Below, piece after piece: positions 47,353 to 60,147 of a stretch of DNA of 64,000 nt. The first letter of the stretch is position 1. The number at the start of each line of letters is the position of its first letter. Location: assembly GCA_907164885.2 (NCBI GenBank), contig OU015498.1:129470151-129534150 (forward strand), written 5' to 3'. The notes beneath the pieces are model-generated. The model did no database searches. It was not told the DNA's origin and worked only from the letters and a program-made list of their open reading frames with translations. The stretch comes from Dolomedes plantarius. Its lineage: Eukaryota > Arthropoda > Arachnida > Araneae > Dolomedidae. A program made the position numbers and the translations under genes.

Positions 47353-50300
47353 CGGATGTTCACTGTAGACCTAGAAATCGGTACAAAACTGATTTGCGGC
47401 CTGATAGATACAGGAAGTAACATTAACATTATTTCTCGAACTGTATATGATAAAATTAAATATTATGTGAAAGTTCTCCCACCAGACAATTCACAGGTCA
47501 GTACCCTTGCAGGTAAAATCAAAACTGATAAAATAATTTCTACGAAATGCCAAATCGGTAAGTTGAATAAATTTGTTAATTTTTATGTTATTGAAAAGAA
47601 TTTAAAGTATTCAATTTTATCGTCGGAAAGTATTAATCTGTTTAAAATTAATTTGGATTTTAAAAATTTTTTGTGTTTATCAAGGAAAAAATAATATTTC
47701 ATCTACTTTGTCATTGGAAAATGATAATAATAATTGTTATATATTTTTGACATATGATAATCCTAATATACCACATACTTGTTCTCATAATACTAGAAAT
47801 CTTGATACTAAATATAATAGAAATTGTGATATTCGTTTTTATAAAATTGAAAAGGAAAATAATGTTGTTATTGATGAAAGTGTTCAATTGAACGAAATAT
47901 TGAATGAGTATAATAATATTTTCGCGAAAAATAAATATGATGTTGGATGTATACGTCTTGTACCACAAAGGGTAATTTTGAATTCTGAACTGCCAATTTC
48001 CCTTCGTCCATACAGGGTGTCGCCAAAAGATAATTCCTAAATTAAGAAGCAAATAGACGAGATTTTAGCTGCAGGTTTAATAAAAACATTTCATTCACCC
48101 TGTGCTTCCCCAATTACTTTGGCTTACAAGAGAGATGAAAACTCAAAATCCAGAATGTTATCGATTACCGAAAACTTAATAGTATTTCCAAAACAGACTT
48201 GGAACCAATTCCCCGAATCGACGCAGTTTTAGATCAGTTAACCAATGCTAAGATTTTTTCTACCTTTGATCTCGCGAGTGGCTACTGGCATATTAAATTA
48301 AATGAAAAAGATACAGAAAAATTAGCTTTCACCTCAAACTTTGGCTTATATAAATGGAAAAGACTGCCTTTTAGCTGGAAAAATGCTCCAGCCATATTCC
48401 AAAGAACACTCAGACAAATTTTAAATAAATACGAAATTAAGTTTCCGCTCAACTATTTTGACGATATAATTATATTTTCAGACTCTTTCGAAGAACACTT
48501 AGAGCATTTAAAAACTATTTTCTCGATTTGTGAAAGAGAAAACATAAAATTGAAATTTTCAAAATGCCAATTTGCCAAAACAAAAATTAAATTTTGGGAT
48601 ATGAAGTGGAAAAGGGATGTTATCACCCGAGTAACGCCAATATAGAAATCATTAAAAAACTTCAACCTCCCAGGAATGTTAAAGGCTTGCAAAGATTTTT
48701 AGGTAGCGTAAATGTTTATAATAAATTCATTCCCAACTATGCTAAATTACGAGTACCATTGAATAAATTATTGAAGAAAGACACTAAATTTGTATGGACA
48801 GATGATTGCCAAAAAGCTTTTCAGGATTTAAAAGACGCTCTAATTTCTAAACCAGTTTTGACTATTTAAAACCCAAATTACCCATGCCATATTTTCGTGG
48901 ATGCGTCTGGACAAGCGGTAAGCGCAATCTTAAAACAACAACACCCTGATGGAAGTTTGCATCCCATAGCGTATCATACTCGAGAACTTAGAACCTACGA
49001 ACAAATTATGCCATTACCGAGTTGGAATGCTTGTCAATTATTGATGCTGTCGATAAATATTATTGTTATTTACATGGGACTCATTTTGCTGTTCATACGG
49101 ATCATGCTGCACTTGTCTAGTTAAAAAGTATTAAACACCCAACTGGACGATTATTCCGATGGTCACTTAAACTTTCCATGCACGATTTTGACATTAAATA
49201 TAAAAAAGGTTCTACAAATTATGAAGCCTATATGTTAACTAGAAACCCAATTTCTCCCCATGTAACTTTACGTGAACATAACCCATTGTTGACATTGCAA
49301 GAAATCGAGCATCATCAAAATTTAGATAATGTAAACGGTAAGAAGTTTTAAAAAGTAAATAATGTATGGGCAATTAAAAAACAAAGTTTAATGAAAATTG
49401 TTGTGCCCTTCTCTTTACGATTAAAATTATTAGAAAAAGCTCATGTTAATTATGGACATTTAGGAGTTCCGGTAATGTTAAATCTGATATCCCCTCAATA
49501 TTATTGGATTGGAATAACTAAAGATGTGAGTAATTATGTGAAACATTGTGAAGTATGTCAATTAAATAAGAAGTCTAGACAAAAAAGATTTGGTCTCTTA
49601 CAAATGTTACCCTACCAGTGAACCCTTTGAAATTCTTGCCATAGACATTGTTGGTGGTTTAAATTATTATGGGTCTACAAATGAATATTTACATATAGTT
49701 ATAGATCATGCCATGAGGTATATTTGGACCTTTGCTTCTAAAAATGAAAATACGGATACTTATAGTAATTGTTTAAGACAAATTTTTCAACAACAAGTAC
49801 CTAAGAAAATTTTAAGTGATAGAAATAGTGCTTTTACTTCCTCCAAATTTAAACATTTTTTGAGAAATAATAATATTACACAACTGCTAGCTACTTCGCA
49901 TAGACCACAAACAAATGGAAAAAATAAAAGAGTAAATCAGACCCTCATTACTAGGCTTAAATGTAAATTAAATTCACACCCTGGTAAAGTCTCCTGGACA
50001 AATTTATTACGTGAAATAAGGAATGAATATAACGACACCCCCCATATCGTAACAAAATTTCCCCCTTCTTATTTTATGCATGGAAAACCACCATACAAAA
50101 ACTTACTTGATGATCAAGACATGTACCCACCAATTGAAGAAGCTAGGAAGATTGCTACAGAGAGAACTATAAAAAATTATGAAGTAAATAAAGAAAGATA
50201 TGACACTCATTTTGAGGAATCTAAATTTAAGGTAGGTGATATAGTGATGTACGAAGAGTTTAATTACCCAAATTCCTAACTTACTCCCCCTTATTCTGGT

Positions 50301-50510
50301 CCATATAAAATTTTGAAACAAATTTCTAGAGTAAATTTTGAAATTAACAGACCCAATTCGCTTATTAAGAAAACTTCGGAAATTGTGCACTGTACCAGAT
50401 TAAGACCTTTCAACCCTGCAGATAATTTTCGATTAGCAACTAGAAAAAGTAAAATTCCTATTTTAATAACAGTAAGCCCCAAAACGCCCAATATCCCAAG
50501 TAAAAATTAA
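47353..50510 (+). pseudogene. Pol of gypsy copy 1 (protease, RT, RNase H, integrase), decayed
   Basis: The protease has GLIDTGSNINIIS (47395-47430). RT has GYWHIKLNEKDTEKLAF and YFDDIIIF (about 48450). RNase H begins VDASGQAVSAILKQ (48895). Integrase has the HHCC region (HVNYGHLGV, HCEVCQLNKK), AIDIVGGLNYY, SDRNSAFTSSKF and HRPQTNGKNKRVNQT. In the last motif the expected catalytic Glu is Lys. The GPY/F-like C-terminus follows the stop at 50277. Stops at 47692, 48038, 48867 and 49122 and frame changes near 48100-48200, 48595, 49015 and 49600 inactivate it. The frame of the protease matches that of gag. Confidence 0.85.
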
Positions 50511-52125
50511 TTAATAGTGTTAGAAAAAAAACCCTATCTGTGATGATTAAGACTACCCAACTGTGACTCAAATAACTACCTGACTACGACTCCGATAATC
50601 CTACGATATTTTGATGATTTAATGAAAACTGTTGACGCATGATGAAGATAACCTAACTTTGATGGATTTAGATACCTACCTAAATTTCGTAGTTAATTAT
50701 ATTTATTCAGAGAACTTTGATGCTAGTTTGCCTTCCACAAATTACCATCTGAATTATTTTAAAAGAATATTTATTAAAAGGAATGTTGATGTGTAAGTTA
50801 AAGAAAAATTTTGTCAATGTTGGGGCTAACATGACATGTCACAGGTTACCCCTAATTTTGTCAAGTGTGTTGATAATCTGAGTTATTATTTTTGTTGACA
50901 CCGGAGAACCCTTTTGCCAGCACAGGGGGTAGTTCCTCCCGCAGAGGGATGAGCCTCTTGCTGTCTTTGCATCACAGCACCCTCGTGATCACTGACAATC
51001 TTTCACATTGGACATCACAGAGGATAGCCTATTTCACCTCCAGGTTTGTCACTTATGTCATGATAGGTACCAATGATTTTAGAATTTGAATATTTTGAAT
51101 TGAAACTAGTGACGATGTTAAAGCACATAATGTTTTTGAATATTGCCTATTATTGAAATGATGCCCATTTACTTAATTAAGGATTTATAAAAAGTTGTTT
51201 TGAGTTCTTTAATTTATGATCTTATGTATTGTTAGAAAATTTGACAGGTATCTAAATCTATGCTGTATTTGAAGTCAAACTTTCAGAATAATATAACAAA
51301 TCAATTTTGTAATAATATTGTCTAAAGTACTGTTGTTTTCAGCTTGAACTTATTGAAATATCGTCTGAATTATACATTGTGAATTATTTTAAAATTTATG
51401 TAAGTATTCGAGATTAGGATTATGAAAAATGGAGATCGATGAATGATAATCGATGAAAACCATGAAGTTTTGAAATCATGTGTAAAATGGAGACACTGAA
51501 TATAAACCAGATACAAGAAGGACTTACTTGATTAACCATGTATAACGACTTGAATTTGAACTGAATTTAAGGACTACAAGAATTATACGTTATTTTAGGA
51601 CTCATTATTGAATGAAGAACTTTGATATGCTTAAAAAGTTATTTAGATTATATTAGCTAATATTTCAGTTATTTGAATTTCATTGCACACTGTATTAATA
51701 ATTATAAATTTTTTTGCATATTATTTTAATTCCATATATTTTGAATGTTCATTATAAATTTCATTGTATATTGTCTTTAATTTCATATATTGTGTGTGAT
51801 GGTGCAATGAAATCATACGAGTGAGCTTAGTTTTATAGTAAATATTCAAAGATCTAACTTTGGTTTCGTTTCGGTGAAGTTAATTCATGATGGGCTATGG
51901 ACAAAGCTTTTGACTCCGTAACCCTGATGTGTTCTAATTCTCACCCATCTTGCTGTTTGTCATGACTTCTTTCCACCAATGTTGCATTCAGAGCAATGTA
52001 ATTTTGTCATGTAATTAATTTTGATTATGTTGAATTGTAATTGTACGCATTTTTATTATATAAGAGTTCTTTTGTATAATGTTGTGAAAATGTCACCTTT
52101 CAACGTGACGATTTTCCCATTTTCG
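50511..52125 (+). other. 3' non-coding region of gypsy copy 1
   Basis: About 1.6 kb between the end of pol and the polypurine tract. No env-like signal peptide, transmembrane or cleavage motif was found. A GC-richer block at about 50895-51050 contains a short frame without known motifs. It may be a spacer typical of this family, since copy 2 also has non-coding sequence after pol. Confidence 0.5.
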
Positions 52126-52139
52126 GGGGGGGGGGGATT
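52126..52139 (+). promoter_or_regulatory. polypurine tract (plus-strand primer site)
   Basis: A run of G followed by ATT directly upstream of the 3' LTR. In LTR retrotransposons such a tract primes plus-strand DNA synthesis. A similar purine run (GGGGGGAGGGGGGAAAATAA, about 63625) follows pol in copy 2. Confidence 0.8.
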
Positions 52140-52581
52140 TGTAATAAATTAAATATTAGGCCCTCCATTCTATCATTTAAATTACCTTTTCTAAATCCAA
52201 TCCCCAGTAACATTACTTTAGCACTTTAAAACCCATAGCAACAGAACTTCCCATAAAATCGCAAACGTTGCTTTTCTACACGTGTATACTTCTGGAAAAA
52301 GGCGTGGGTTAACATCGCGAGCCCCAGGATTTGCTGACCCTTCAAAAATAACAGCCACATGTACATCGCTTCTCGCACGTAAGGTTGAAAGGTGGTATCT
52401 TCGCTGCCGAGCATCTGACATGGATGGACGTACTTTTTGTCGCTCTAAGTAAAACGATTCCACCCGACTGCTTCAAAATTTTAATTCCTTTCAGGCAGAG
52501 TCTAGCTCCAGACATGTAAATATGAGCTAGCTTTCCTTTTCAGGTTGCATTTTAAGAACGAGAGTAAATGGATATATTACA
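52140..52581 (+). repeat. 3' LTR of gypsy copy 1
   Basis: Begins TGTAATAAATTAAATATTAG, ends GATATATTACA, 442 bp, followed at once by TATATATATA. Collinear with the 5' LTR. Confidence 0.9.
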
Positions 52582-52605
52582 TATATATATATATATATAT
52601 AAGTG

Positions 52606-52815
52606 GATACCAGGTTAAAATAATATGCCCTTCAAATAGAAAGTTCAAATTTAAAACTACCTATAAATAAAAATATTGGTTCTCCAACTATCTAATTACA
52701 TAGCATTTCTTTCAGTGTTTTCCAAAATCAGTGTTTTCCAAATACCCTGTTTACAATTAAATATTCAAGAGTGATTAGTAAATTTACGAATGGTCGAAAT
52801 TCTTCTTTATAAGAC
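52606..52815. repeat. dispersed repeat, copy beside (TA)n (copy 1)
   Basis: Related to 56865-57060: both have AATAATATGC, CCTATAAATAAAAA, CAATTAAATATTCAA and TCGAAATTCTTCT in order, and both begin right beside a TA or TG microsatellite. Unclassified. Confidence 0.5.
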
Positions 52816-53999
52816 AATCGTACAAAGGCAATCAATTAGTAATTTCAGGAGCTCAATAGTTAAATTTTTTTAAACTAAAATCTTTAAGATATAGAATGTT
52901 AAATCCGTTTTTAAAGGTATCCCTTCTGTATTTGTTTGTATACATTTTAACATTTCCTTACCTACATAATAGGCTAAGATACTGTTATTTCCAATTTGCA
53001 GGTATCAGTTTTATAATATATCGACACTAAATAACATTAACCTCACAGATTACGTCATATTAAAGTCACATTAACTTCCTATTAACGTCACAAATTTATT
53101 ATATTATCGATCTATATGGTAATTAAACTGCAGTATCTTTGGATCTCTATTTTATACAAATAAATCACCCCTGGAATTGATTGGAAATTTTCTTTTTCAG
53201 AAATATTTACAAACGACTCCACGTGTACTTAGAAATATTGGGATCTTGTACAATCCAACCGTACCGTGCATACATCTAGACAAGAACATACATGATCCAA
53301 TCTCCAATGATGATGTTTAATGTCTATGTTCTCAAATTACATTAATTGTATATCTCAAACCGAGCTAGATTGCTGTCTCTTAGCACTAACTGGATGTCAT
53401 TCAAGTCATTAATAGGGCATCTCGATTGATCTCGAATAGATCACAGGCAAGCGAAATACACCCCTTATCTCTCTCAGTCAGCTTCCTTAATCTTTGGCGA
53501 TAGATTACAAAGACAGTTGAAGCATCCGAATTTAAGATATCTTAGTTATTTTCAAGAAAACTCGAATAATACAGATACTGCCAATGGTTTGAAGATTTCA
53601 CTTGAGTAATTCAACGTGTCTTAATTCTTCTTTTATAGACAAATTACGCCAACTTGGAAGATAGGTGATATTTTCTTACAATACCAGGGTGCTCTAGTGA
53701 ATACAGAATTTTTCAAGCTTAATTTAGTTTCTTTTTCCAAATTATTGTATTAGAATTTTGGATTCTTAGGAATCGATATTTGTTATAATATAAACAGGAT
53801 AAAAGAAATTTATTCATAACTGACATCTTTGAATTAGTACTAAAAAAGCAGAATTTTAATGACAAATTACAATGTTAAATCAAGAATGATTTTTGTTTTA
53901 CTGTTCTTTATGAGCTAAGTACACATAATAAATTCGATTTTTTTAACATTCGCACAGAACTGCGGAAAGTGTTGACTACTTTTTATCAGGAAGCACCGT
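52816..53999. other. no gene seen
   Basis: AT-rich DNA with no recognised gene or repeat. Confidence 0.4.
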
Positions 54000-54245
54000 A
54001 CAGGTGAGTCAACATTGTTCACTTGGTGTCACCTGAATTTCGAGCCCCCCCCCCGGGTCGACATCTGGAGGGCTCACAACTTCCACCACTCACTGACATC
54101 ATGGAAGGACTTTCGGGCCTACTGATTTAACGAGCCCATATCCGTGCTAGACAAGAATATATTTAATGGCGTTCGTCGGGATTCGAACTGAGCATCTACC
54201 CAATCCGAAACCTACGCGCTACCACCAGGCTACCTCGGACCCATA
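54000..54245 (-). repeat. tRNA-derived SINE
   Basis: The minus-strand head GAGGTAGCCTGGTGGTAGCG (A box) and CAGTTCGAATCCCGACG (B box) are 30-40 bp apart, as in a tRNA. The body continues to about 54000 with a run of G at about 54045-54060. The head resembles those at 8640-8772 and 57062-57310. Confidence 0.7.
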
Positions 54246-54709
54246 AACTCCATGTAACTTATATCTCATATATAGTTAAAATTACGTATTTATTATTGAT
54301 AAATAAAATGAAAGTCAACGGAAATTCGAACTATAATATGCAAGTATTACAAGAAACATAAATATATTAGTCCTGGACCTACATCGTTGCATCCAACACT
54401 ACCGATAGGCTAAAATGTTTCTAAATAGCAAGGGTTTTTTTTACATAAAGACTGGAGCTTTAAACATCAACATATAAGGTCAGTTTCACTTGTGAATTAA
54501 ATCATACTATCCAAGAGACGCGTTAAAAAGCTAGATGGTTATACAGAAAAATGGCACAGGTAAGGGTAAAAATGAGAGATATAGAGATAAGGGAAACTTA
54601 GCATAACCCAATAGCTGACATTTTTTTTTGATAAAATATACAGAGACTTACTTTAAAAACAAAGTCATGAGAAAATGTACATAAAGCTTATTACTTACAC
54701 ACATATATG

Positions 54710-54710
<1 letters not shown>
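54246..54710. other. no gene seen
   Basis: AT-rich DNA with no supported feature. Confidence 0.4.

Positions 54711-54746
<36 letters not shown>
54711..54746. repeat. (TA)n microsatellite, left of the rosa-type element
   Basis: A pure TA run ending at the TIR of the element. Confidence 0.95.
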
Positions 54747-54749
<3 letters not shown>

Positions 54750-56191
54750 GGTGTCCCAAAAGATCGTTTACAAACTTAACATGCTGGTCTGTCATATCAT
54801 GATGAACAAAATTTACATAGGAACTTGTGTCCGAAAATTCAAACTGAGACCGATAGAGGGCGATAAGTGCAGGTTTGGATGAGGAGAAAAAAAATGATAT
54901 CGACAGCGGTGTTAATATGATTTTATTAAAAAACATCATTACATCACAGCAAATGTTCAAAATTCCTTCCATTGGCCCCAATGCACGTTTCACATCGTCG
55001 GCGCATGGATTCACGAACCCGTTCAAATTGGCCAGGAGTGTTACGGACACGTGCTGCCGCTTCCGCGATCCTGGCGATAAGATCCATGTCCGATGTTACG
55101 GGTGTCTCGTACACTATGGACTTCATGTGTCCCCACAGGTAGAAATCCAGGATAGTCAGGTCGGGGGATCGCGTCGGCCATTGGACTGGTCAGCCTCTAC
55201 CGATCCAGCGATTAGGATAAGTCCTATCGAGGTATTCTCGAACAGCGTAGGTAAAGTGGGCAGGCGCTCCATCATGCTGAAACCAGATGTTTCGGCGTGT
55301 AGCGGCTGGAACGTCACCCATCAGATCCGGCAAAACTCTTTCTAAAAAATGCGATAGGTATTTCCGTCGAGGCGTTCAGGAAGAAGGTAAGGGCCAATCA
55401 ACATGTCACCGATAATACCAGTCCAAACGTTTACGGTAAAACGTTGTTGATGTGCATGGGCACGTGTACATCTTGGGTTTTCATGCGCCCATACGTGCAT
55501 GTTGTGCAGGTTCACGACACCATCCTGTGTAAAGCAGGATTCATCAGAAAACAAAATCCACGATGGAAAATATGGCTGTGCGACCCGCTGTTGCAAATAC
55601 CAGCGTGAGAATGCAATGCGTTTGGGATAATCGTCAGCGCACAATGCCTGTACTTTTTTGAAGTGGTAAGGGTGTTGCATGTCATCGTGCAGTATGCACA
55701 TTATGGTGGAACGACCTACACCCAAGACACGTTCGCCTTCTCGGAGACTTGTTTGCGGGTTGATGGCAAACTCCTGTAGCACGGTTTCCTCTACGACAGA
55801 ATTGCGTGTAGCACGTTCTCGACCGATGTGGCTACATACTACGAATGCACCTGATTCACGTAATCTGCGGTGCAATCGTCCAAACAAAACATGACTTGGC
55901 TGACATCTGTTTGGAAGCGCTCAAGGTACGTCCGTGCCGCGCATCGTCCATTTCCATCAGCGGCGCCGTATACGTAATGCATGTCGGCCATTTCTGCGTT
56001 ACTAAACTCATTCATCCTTCAACGTTCACGCCTGAAATGATTGTTTTTCCCACTCTCCCGTTTTCGTGCAATTATCGCCCTCTAGCGGTCGCAGTTTGAA
56101 TTTTTGGACACAAGTTCCTATGTAAATCTTGTTCATCATGACATGACAGACCAGCATGTTAAGTTTGTAAACAACCTTTTGGGACACCCTG
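54747..56191 (-). mobile_element. rosa-type (DD41D) Tc1/mariner transposon with long TIRs
   Basis: Both ends start CAGGGTGTCCCAAAAG. The inverted similarity continues for about 127 bp with about eight mismatches (54747-54873 and 56065-56191). TAs flank both sides, within (TA)n. 1445 bp. The transposase runs leftward. Confidence 0.85.
54944..56015 (-). pseudogene. DD41D (rosa-type) transposase, decayed
   Basis: It starts at the ATG ending at 56015 (MNEFSNAEMADMHYVYGAA). A one-base frame change near 55910 leads to HVLFGRLHRRLRESGAF. Then come an HTH, FSDESCFTQDG (first D), HVWAHENPR and VNVWTGIIGD. A second frame change at about 55340 follows, then WFQHDGAPAHFTYAVREYL (second D) and SPDLTILDFYLWG (third D). 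Between the second and third D there are 41 positions, one of which is a TGA stop where Gly is expected. The C-terminus is open to 54944. DD41D defines the rosa family. Confidence 0.8.
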
Positions 56192-56224
<33 letters not shown>

Positions 56225-56273
56225 ATGTGTGTGTGTGTGTGCGTGTGTGTGTGCGTGTGTGTGTGTGTGTGTG
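56192..56273. repeat. (TA)n(TG)n compound microsatellite
   Basis: A TA run next to the transposon TIR changes into TG repeats with GCG and TAT interruptions. Confidence 0.95.
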
Positions 56274-56562
56274 ATTACCCGAATGGTCATCTTCTGAAAT
56301 AACTATCGTGGCCGAAATAATGAAGTCAGCTTCAGGAACAATCGAATTTATTTTACGTGTAAAGCAACACATCCATCTCACACCGAGTCAGTCCAGCGTC
56401 TCCCGCAAAAGCGCCAAAATAGAATTAACTCAGAGAGGTTACCAGAATTGGCGGAAGTTAGTGTGAGGAAAGGAGTGGCGTTTTCGCCAAGGGGTAGAAA
56501 AAGGGGTTACCAGAACAGAGAGAAAGTTCAGAATGGGCGATCATAGGTTGTTAATAATATTA
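56274..56562. other. no gene seen
   Basis: Unassigned sequence between two microsatellites. Confidence 0.4.
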
Positions 56563-56563
56563 T

Positions 56564-56609
<46 letters not shown>
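56563..56609. repeat. (CA)n(TA)n microsatellite
   Basis: CA repeats followed by TA repeats, adjoining the GC-richer block to the right. Confidence 0.9.
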
Positions 56610-56613
<4 letters not shown>

Positions 56614-56800
56614 CATGGCACAACAGTCCGAATGTGGACCAAGGCCGAAAGTGCCCATCTCCACTTTCCTGACTGTGGGCTTGGGGTGCCATACAGCATA
56701 TGTCTCGGTCAGGTGGTCAACCTGACGCGGAACCTCCAGCGTTAGTTCCAAAGTTTGCGTGGTTCTCATTTTATCGACCCACTCAAGGGATGAAAGACTA
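56610..56800 (-). repeat. GC-richer unclassified repeat block
   Basis: Moderately GC-rich block. On the minus strand it runs from TAGTCTTTCATCCCTTGAGT through GGGTCGATAAAATGAG to GCACTTTCGGCCTTGGTCC, and ends in simple repeats on both sides. This looks like the 3' end of a SINE or LINE with a microsatellite tail, but no tRNA head or RT motif is present. Confidence 0.4.
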
Positions 56801-56864
56801 ATATATATCTATATCTATATCATATATATATATATATATTTATATGTGTGTGTATGTGTGTACA

Positions 56865-57060
56865 AGGTTTAAATAATATGCGTTTCAAATATTTAAAAAT
56901 TTAAATTAAAATTTCAAGGGCCTATAAATAAAAAACCGGTTCTTAAATCAGCTAATCGTATAGCTTCCTTTTATCAGCCAAATATCCTTACATTTTGCAA
57001 TTAAATATTCAATAGAGATCATGAAGTTTATGATTGATCGAAATTCTTCTGTAGTGATAC
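56865..57060. repeat. dispersed repeat, copy 2 of the 52606 family
   Basis: Shares ordered blocks with 52606-52815 and begins after a TG microsatellite, ending where the SINE at 57062 starts. Confidence 0.5.
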
Positions 57061-57061
57061 T

Positions 57062-57310
57062 TTTTTTATTCAATGCGGAGGCACTTTGTGGGGAAGACAT
57101 TCACCTATAATTCACCGCAGTTTTGCTGGCCATTTTATTATGGGGGAGCTATATAGGCAGACCAGCATTGTCCCTGACAGCATCGTCCCTATGAAGGGAC
57201 GACACAAACGGAAGCATTTTAGTGGAGCTTCGCCAGGATTCTATCTGAGCACCCTCAGCACCGAAAACCAGCGGGCTGTACCACAAGGCCGCCACGGCTC
57301 CTGTAATCAT
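57062..57310 (-). repeat. tRNA-derived SINE, second family
   Basis: Minus-strand head GTGGCGGCCTTGTGGTACAG and GTGCTGAGGGTGCTCAGATA. Body GACAATGCTGGTCTGCCTATA and CACAAAGTGCCTCCGCATTG, shared with 38784-38990. Ends in a T/A-rich tail near 57062. Confidence 0.65.
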
Positions 57311-58085
57311 ACTATAACATGAAATAAATTAATACGTAGCATTGTTAAAGGAAAATATGTACATGTATCAATGCATTATGTAAATATATATTGGAATATT
57401 TAGAAAGTGTGTTTTAACTAAAAATTTTAAAACCAGTGATAATACTCGTAATTTGTATAATAAAGTAGTGATTAATAAACTCATCGGAATAATTACTCTT
57501 AGCTGTCACATTATGTATATTCGTGTGATTACCTGTCGTACTACTTATTGAACAATGTACTATTTCTGCGAAATTTATTTTTAACTAAATTAAATAGATT
57601 TACATGTATAATAATTGCATGTAAATTATTAAACAATATACTTATTAATTAATTGTAAAATTGTTATATATGAATAAAAACGCATATGTGATTATTTTTA
57701 GTGTATTAATTGCAAGAGATTGATAATTCTTCATTTTTCATCAATATCTCAATATAATAAGTCATCAGTTATACGATGACTGAAATTCGGATGTTAAGTC
57801 GGATAGGATTACTTCTACTCACTAATAGTTCTCGGGAAGCACGATAGGATAAAATATCAATTTAATTACTGTGATTTTTTTGTCAATGGGTGAAGCGTTT
57901 AAAAAATATAAAAGGACGAGCTAAGTTGCTCATAAAAGATTGCAAGGATAGTTAATTAGTAGTTCACGCCGGTCAATTAAGCTTTTCTGTTTGGTAGAAA
58001 TATCTGAGTATTTCTCACTTGAAATCTTCCGCCCATCCCTTTCTTTTCTTTGGGGAATTTCCAAGATTTTTCTTTTCGATTTTAA
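57311..58085. other. no gene seen
   Basis: AT-rich DNA. The minus-strand frame 57930-58133 is Lys/Arg-rich from A-rich sequence and shows no motif. Confidence 0.4.
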
Positions 58086-58310
58086 GGTATCCGACTTCGT
58101 TCGGAGTCGTTTTTGTTTTTTCAAAAACTTCACCTGTGAAAATTATTGTCCTATTTTTCGAAGGAATAGAGCCTCAAAATAGGAAAATGATGAAAAAAAT
58201 AGTCCCTAACTATGCAACATTTTACAAAATTGAAGAGTTTGTGTCAAAATGGAGCAAATTTTGACACAAACGGCTCCATTTTGAAATAAAAATTTCAGGT
58301 TGTCTCTTCT
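58086..58310. repeat. fragment related to the MITE at 11510
   Basis: Begins GGTATCCGACTTCGTTCGGA, like the left end of 11510-12012, and shares TATTTTTCGAAGG and AAAATGATGAAAAAA. It contains its own palindrome (TTTGTGTCAAAATGGAGCAAATTTTGACACAAA). The right terminus is missing. Confidence 0.55.
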
Positions 58311-58408
58311 AACGAAACTACAGCAGGTTATTAACGTAAGATTACTTATTGTTGCTTACCTCTTTTGTATGTATATATGTATGTATGTGTTATGTATATA
58401 TGTATCTA

Positions 58409-59000
<592 letters not shown>

Positions 59001-59187
59001 CCATGGACTATAAAACAAGAAGACTGCAAACGACACATTAGCAGGCAAAAGCCAACGCCTGTCAGTAGCCGGCAGTGATGAAATCTACGACGAGTTAATT
59101 AAACCCCATTTGGATAGCACACAGGTGCGAAGAAATTTACGACCTTATAAATAAATTAAATTACGTTGAAAAATAAATTAAATAACT

Positions 59188-60147
59188 ATGGCAGAAGAAA
59201 CAAGTGACACCGACCTTCAAAACAAAATAGCACTTGATGACAGTCTCATGCAACAAATTGGATCTCCTGAAGGGACAATACCCACTGCAAATACATATAA
59301 CGCAGAAGAAAACACAAGAAAAATGAATACTGAAGAATCGCAGAAGGACAGCGGATGGACCAAAAAAGACATAGCAAAGAAAATAAATGAAGAAAAACTC
59401 AAAATTCCAATTTTCGACAGCAAAAGGAAAAAGAATATCCTTCCTTGGTTAACCATGTTCGATGAAAAATGCCAAGCGCTAGATTTAGACGCAGAGTGGA
59501 AGAAAGAGAACTTAATTAATTTTGTGAACGATGAGGTGCAGGACTTAATAATTTCCACAGAATTATATAAAGAAAATTATGATGACATAAGAAAGAATTT
59601 AATTACAATATTTTCAAGAAGTCGCGAACAGCTCATAACAGATTTCAGGAACTTAAATCTACAAGATGATGGTGATATATATGACTATTACAAGAAAAAA
59701 ATAGAAATAGGACGCTCTCTCGGAAAAAATGATGAAGAATTAGTTGAAATACTGACAATAGACTCACCGCACCACATCAGAACATTATTAACTCTGCAAA
59801 ATATTAAAAACCCATATGAGTGGCTGGAGAAGGCGAAGAGAATACAAATTCCCATTTCTCCGAAAGATATGGATCAGAAACAAAATCAAGAAAAACATGT
59901 ACATGCAAGAAGAGAGGATTTTCGATTTCAGCCAACTTTCGCCCAACAATTTAATCATGAAGAATACAGAGGAGACTTTGATCAACGCGCTCCACAAAGC
60001 TTTAGACCACGACAAGGACGATATGACAGAAGAGAAAATGTGCCTGACAGACGAGAAAATTATTATGCCTGGCGACGAGAAAACCGCCCACAGTCTCATC
60101 AACAGTGGAATAGGACTGATCTCCACGACAACAGAGACAACAGATGA
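59188..60147 (+). CDS. Gag of gypsy copy 2
   Basis: The 319-aa protein is intact from ATG 59188 to TGA 60145-60147. It has an acidic N-terminus, a capsid-like middle (KIPIFDSKRKKNILPWLTMF, DIYDYYKKKIEIGRSLGKND) that aligns with copy 1 Gag, and an Arg/Gln-rich tail (RAPQSFRPRQGRYDRRENV) that probably binds RNA in place of a zinc knuckle. The stop is TGA followed by C, and pol continues in the same frame. The tail region is also open in another frame (59816-60154), which I take as a shadow of its biased composition. Confidence 0.85.
   Translation: MAEETSDTDLQNKIALDDSLMQQIGSPEGTIPTANTYNAEENTRKMNTEESQKDSGWTKKDIAKKINEEKLKIPIFDSKRKKNILPWLTMFDEKCQALDLDAEWKKENLINFVNDEVQDLIISTELYKENYDDIRKNLITIFSRSREQLITDFRNLNLQDDGDIYDYYKKKIEIGRSLGKNDEELVEILTIDSPHHIRTLLTLQNIKNPYEWLEKAKRIQIPISPKDMDQKQNQEKHVHARREDFRFQPTFAQQFNHEEYRGDFDQRAPQSFRPRQGRYDRRENVPDRRENYYAWRRENRPQSHQQWNRTDLHDNRDNR

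Noticed and set aside
50892..51089. Possible env-like or accessory gene in the 3' region of gypsy copy 1
   Set aside because: Only 65 codons, with no signal peptide, transmembrane segment or recognised motif.
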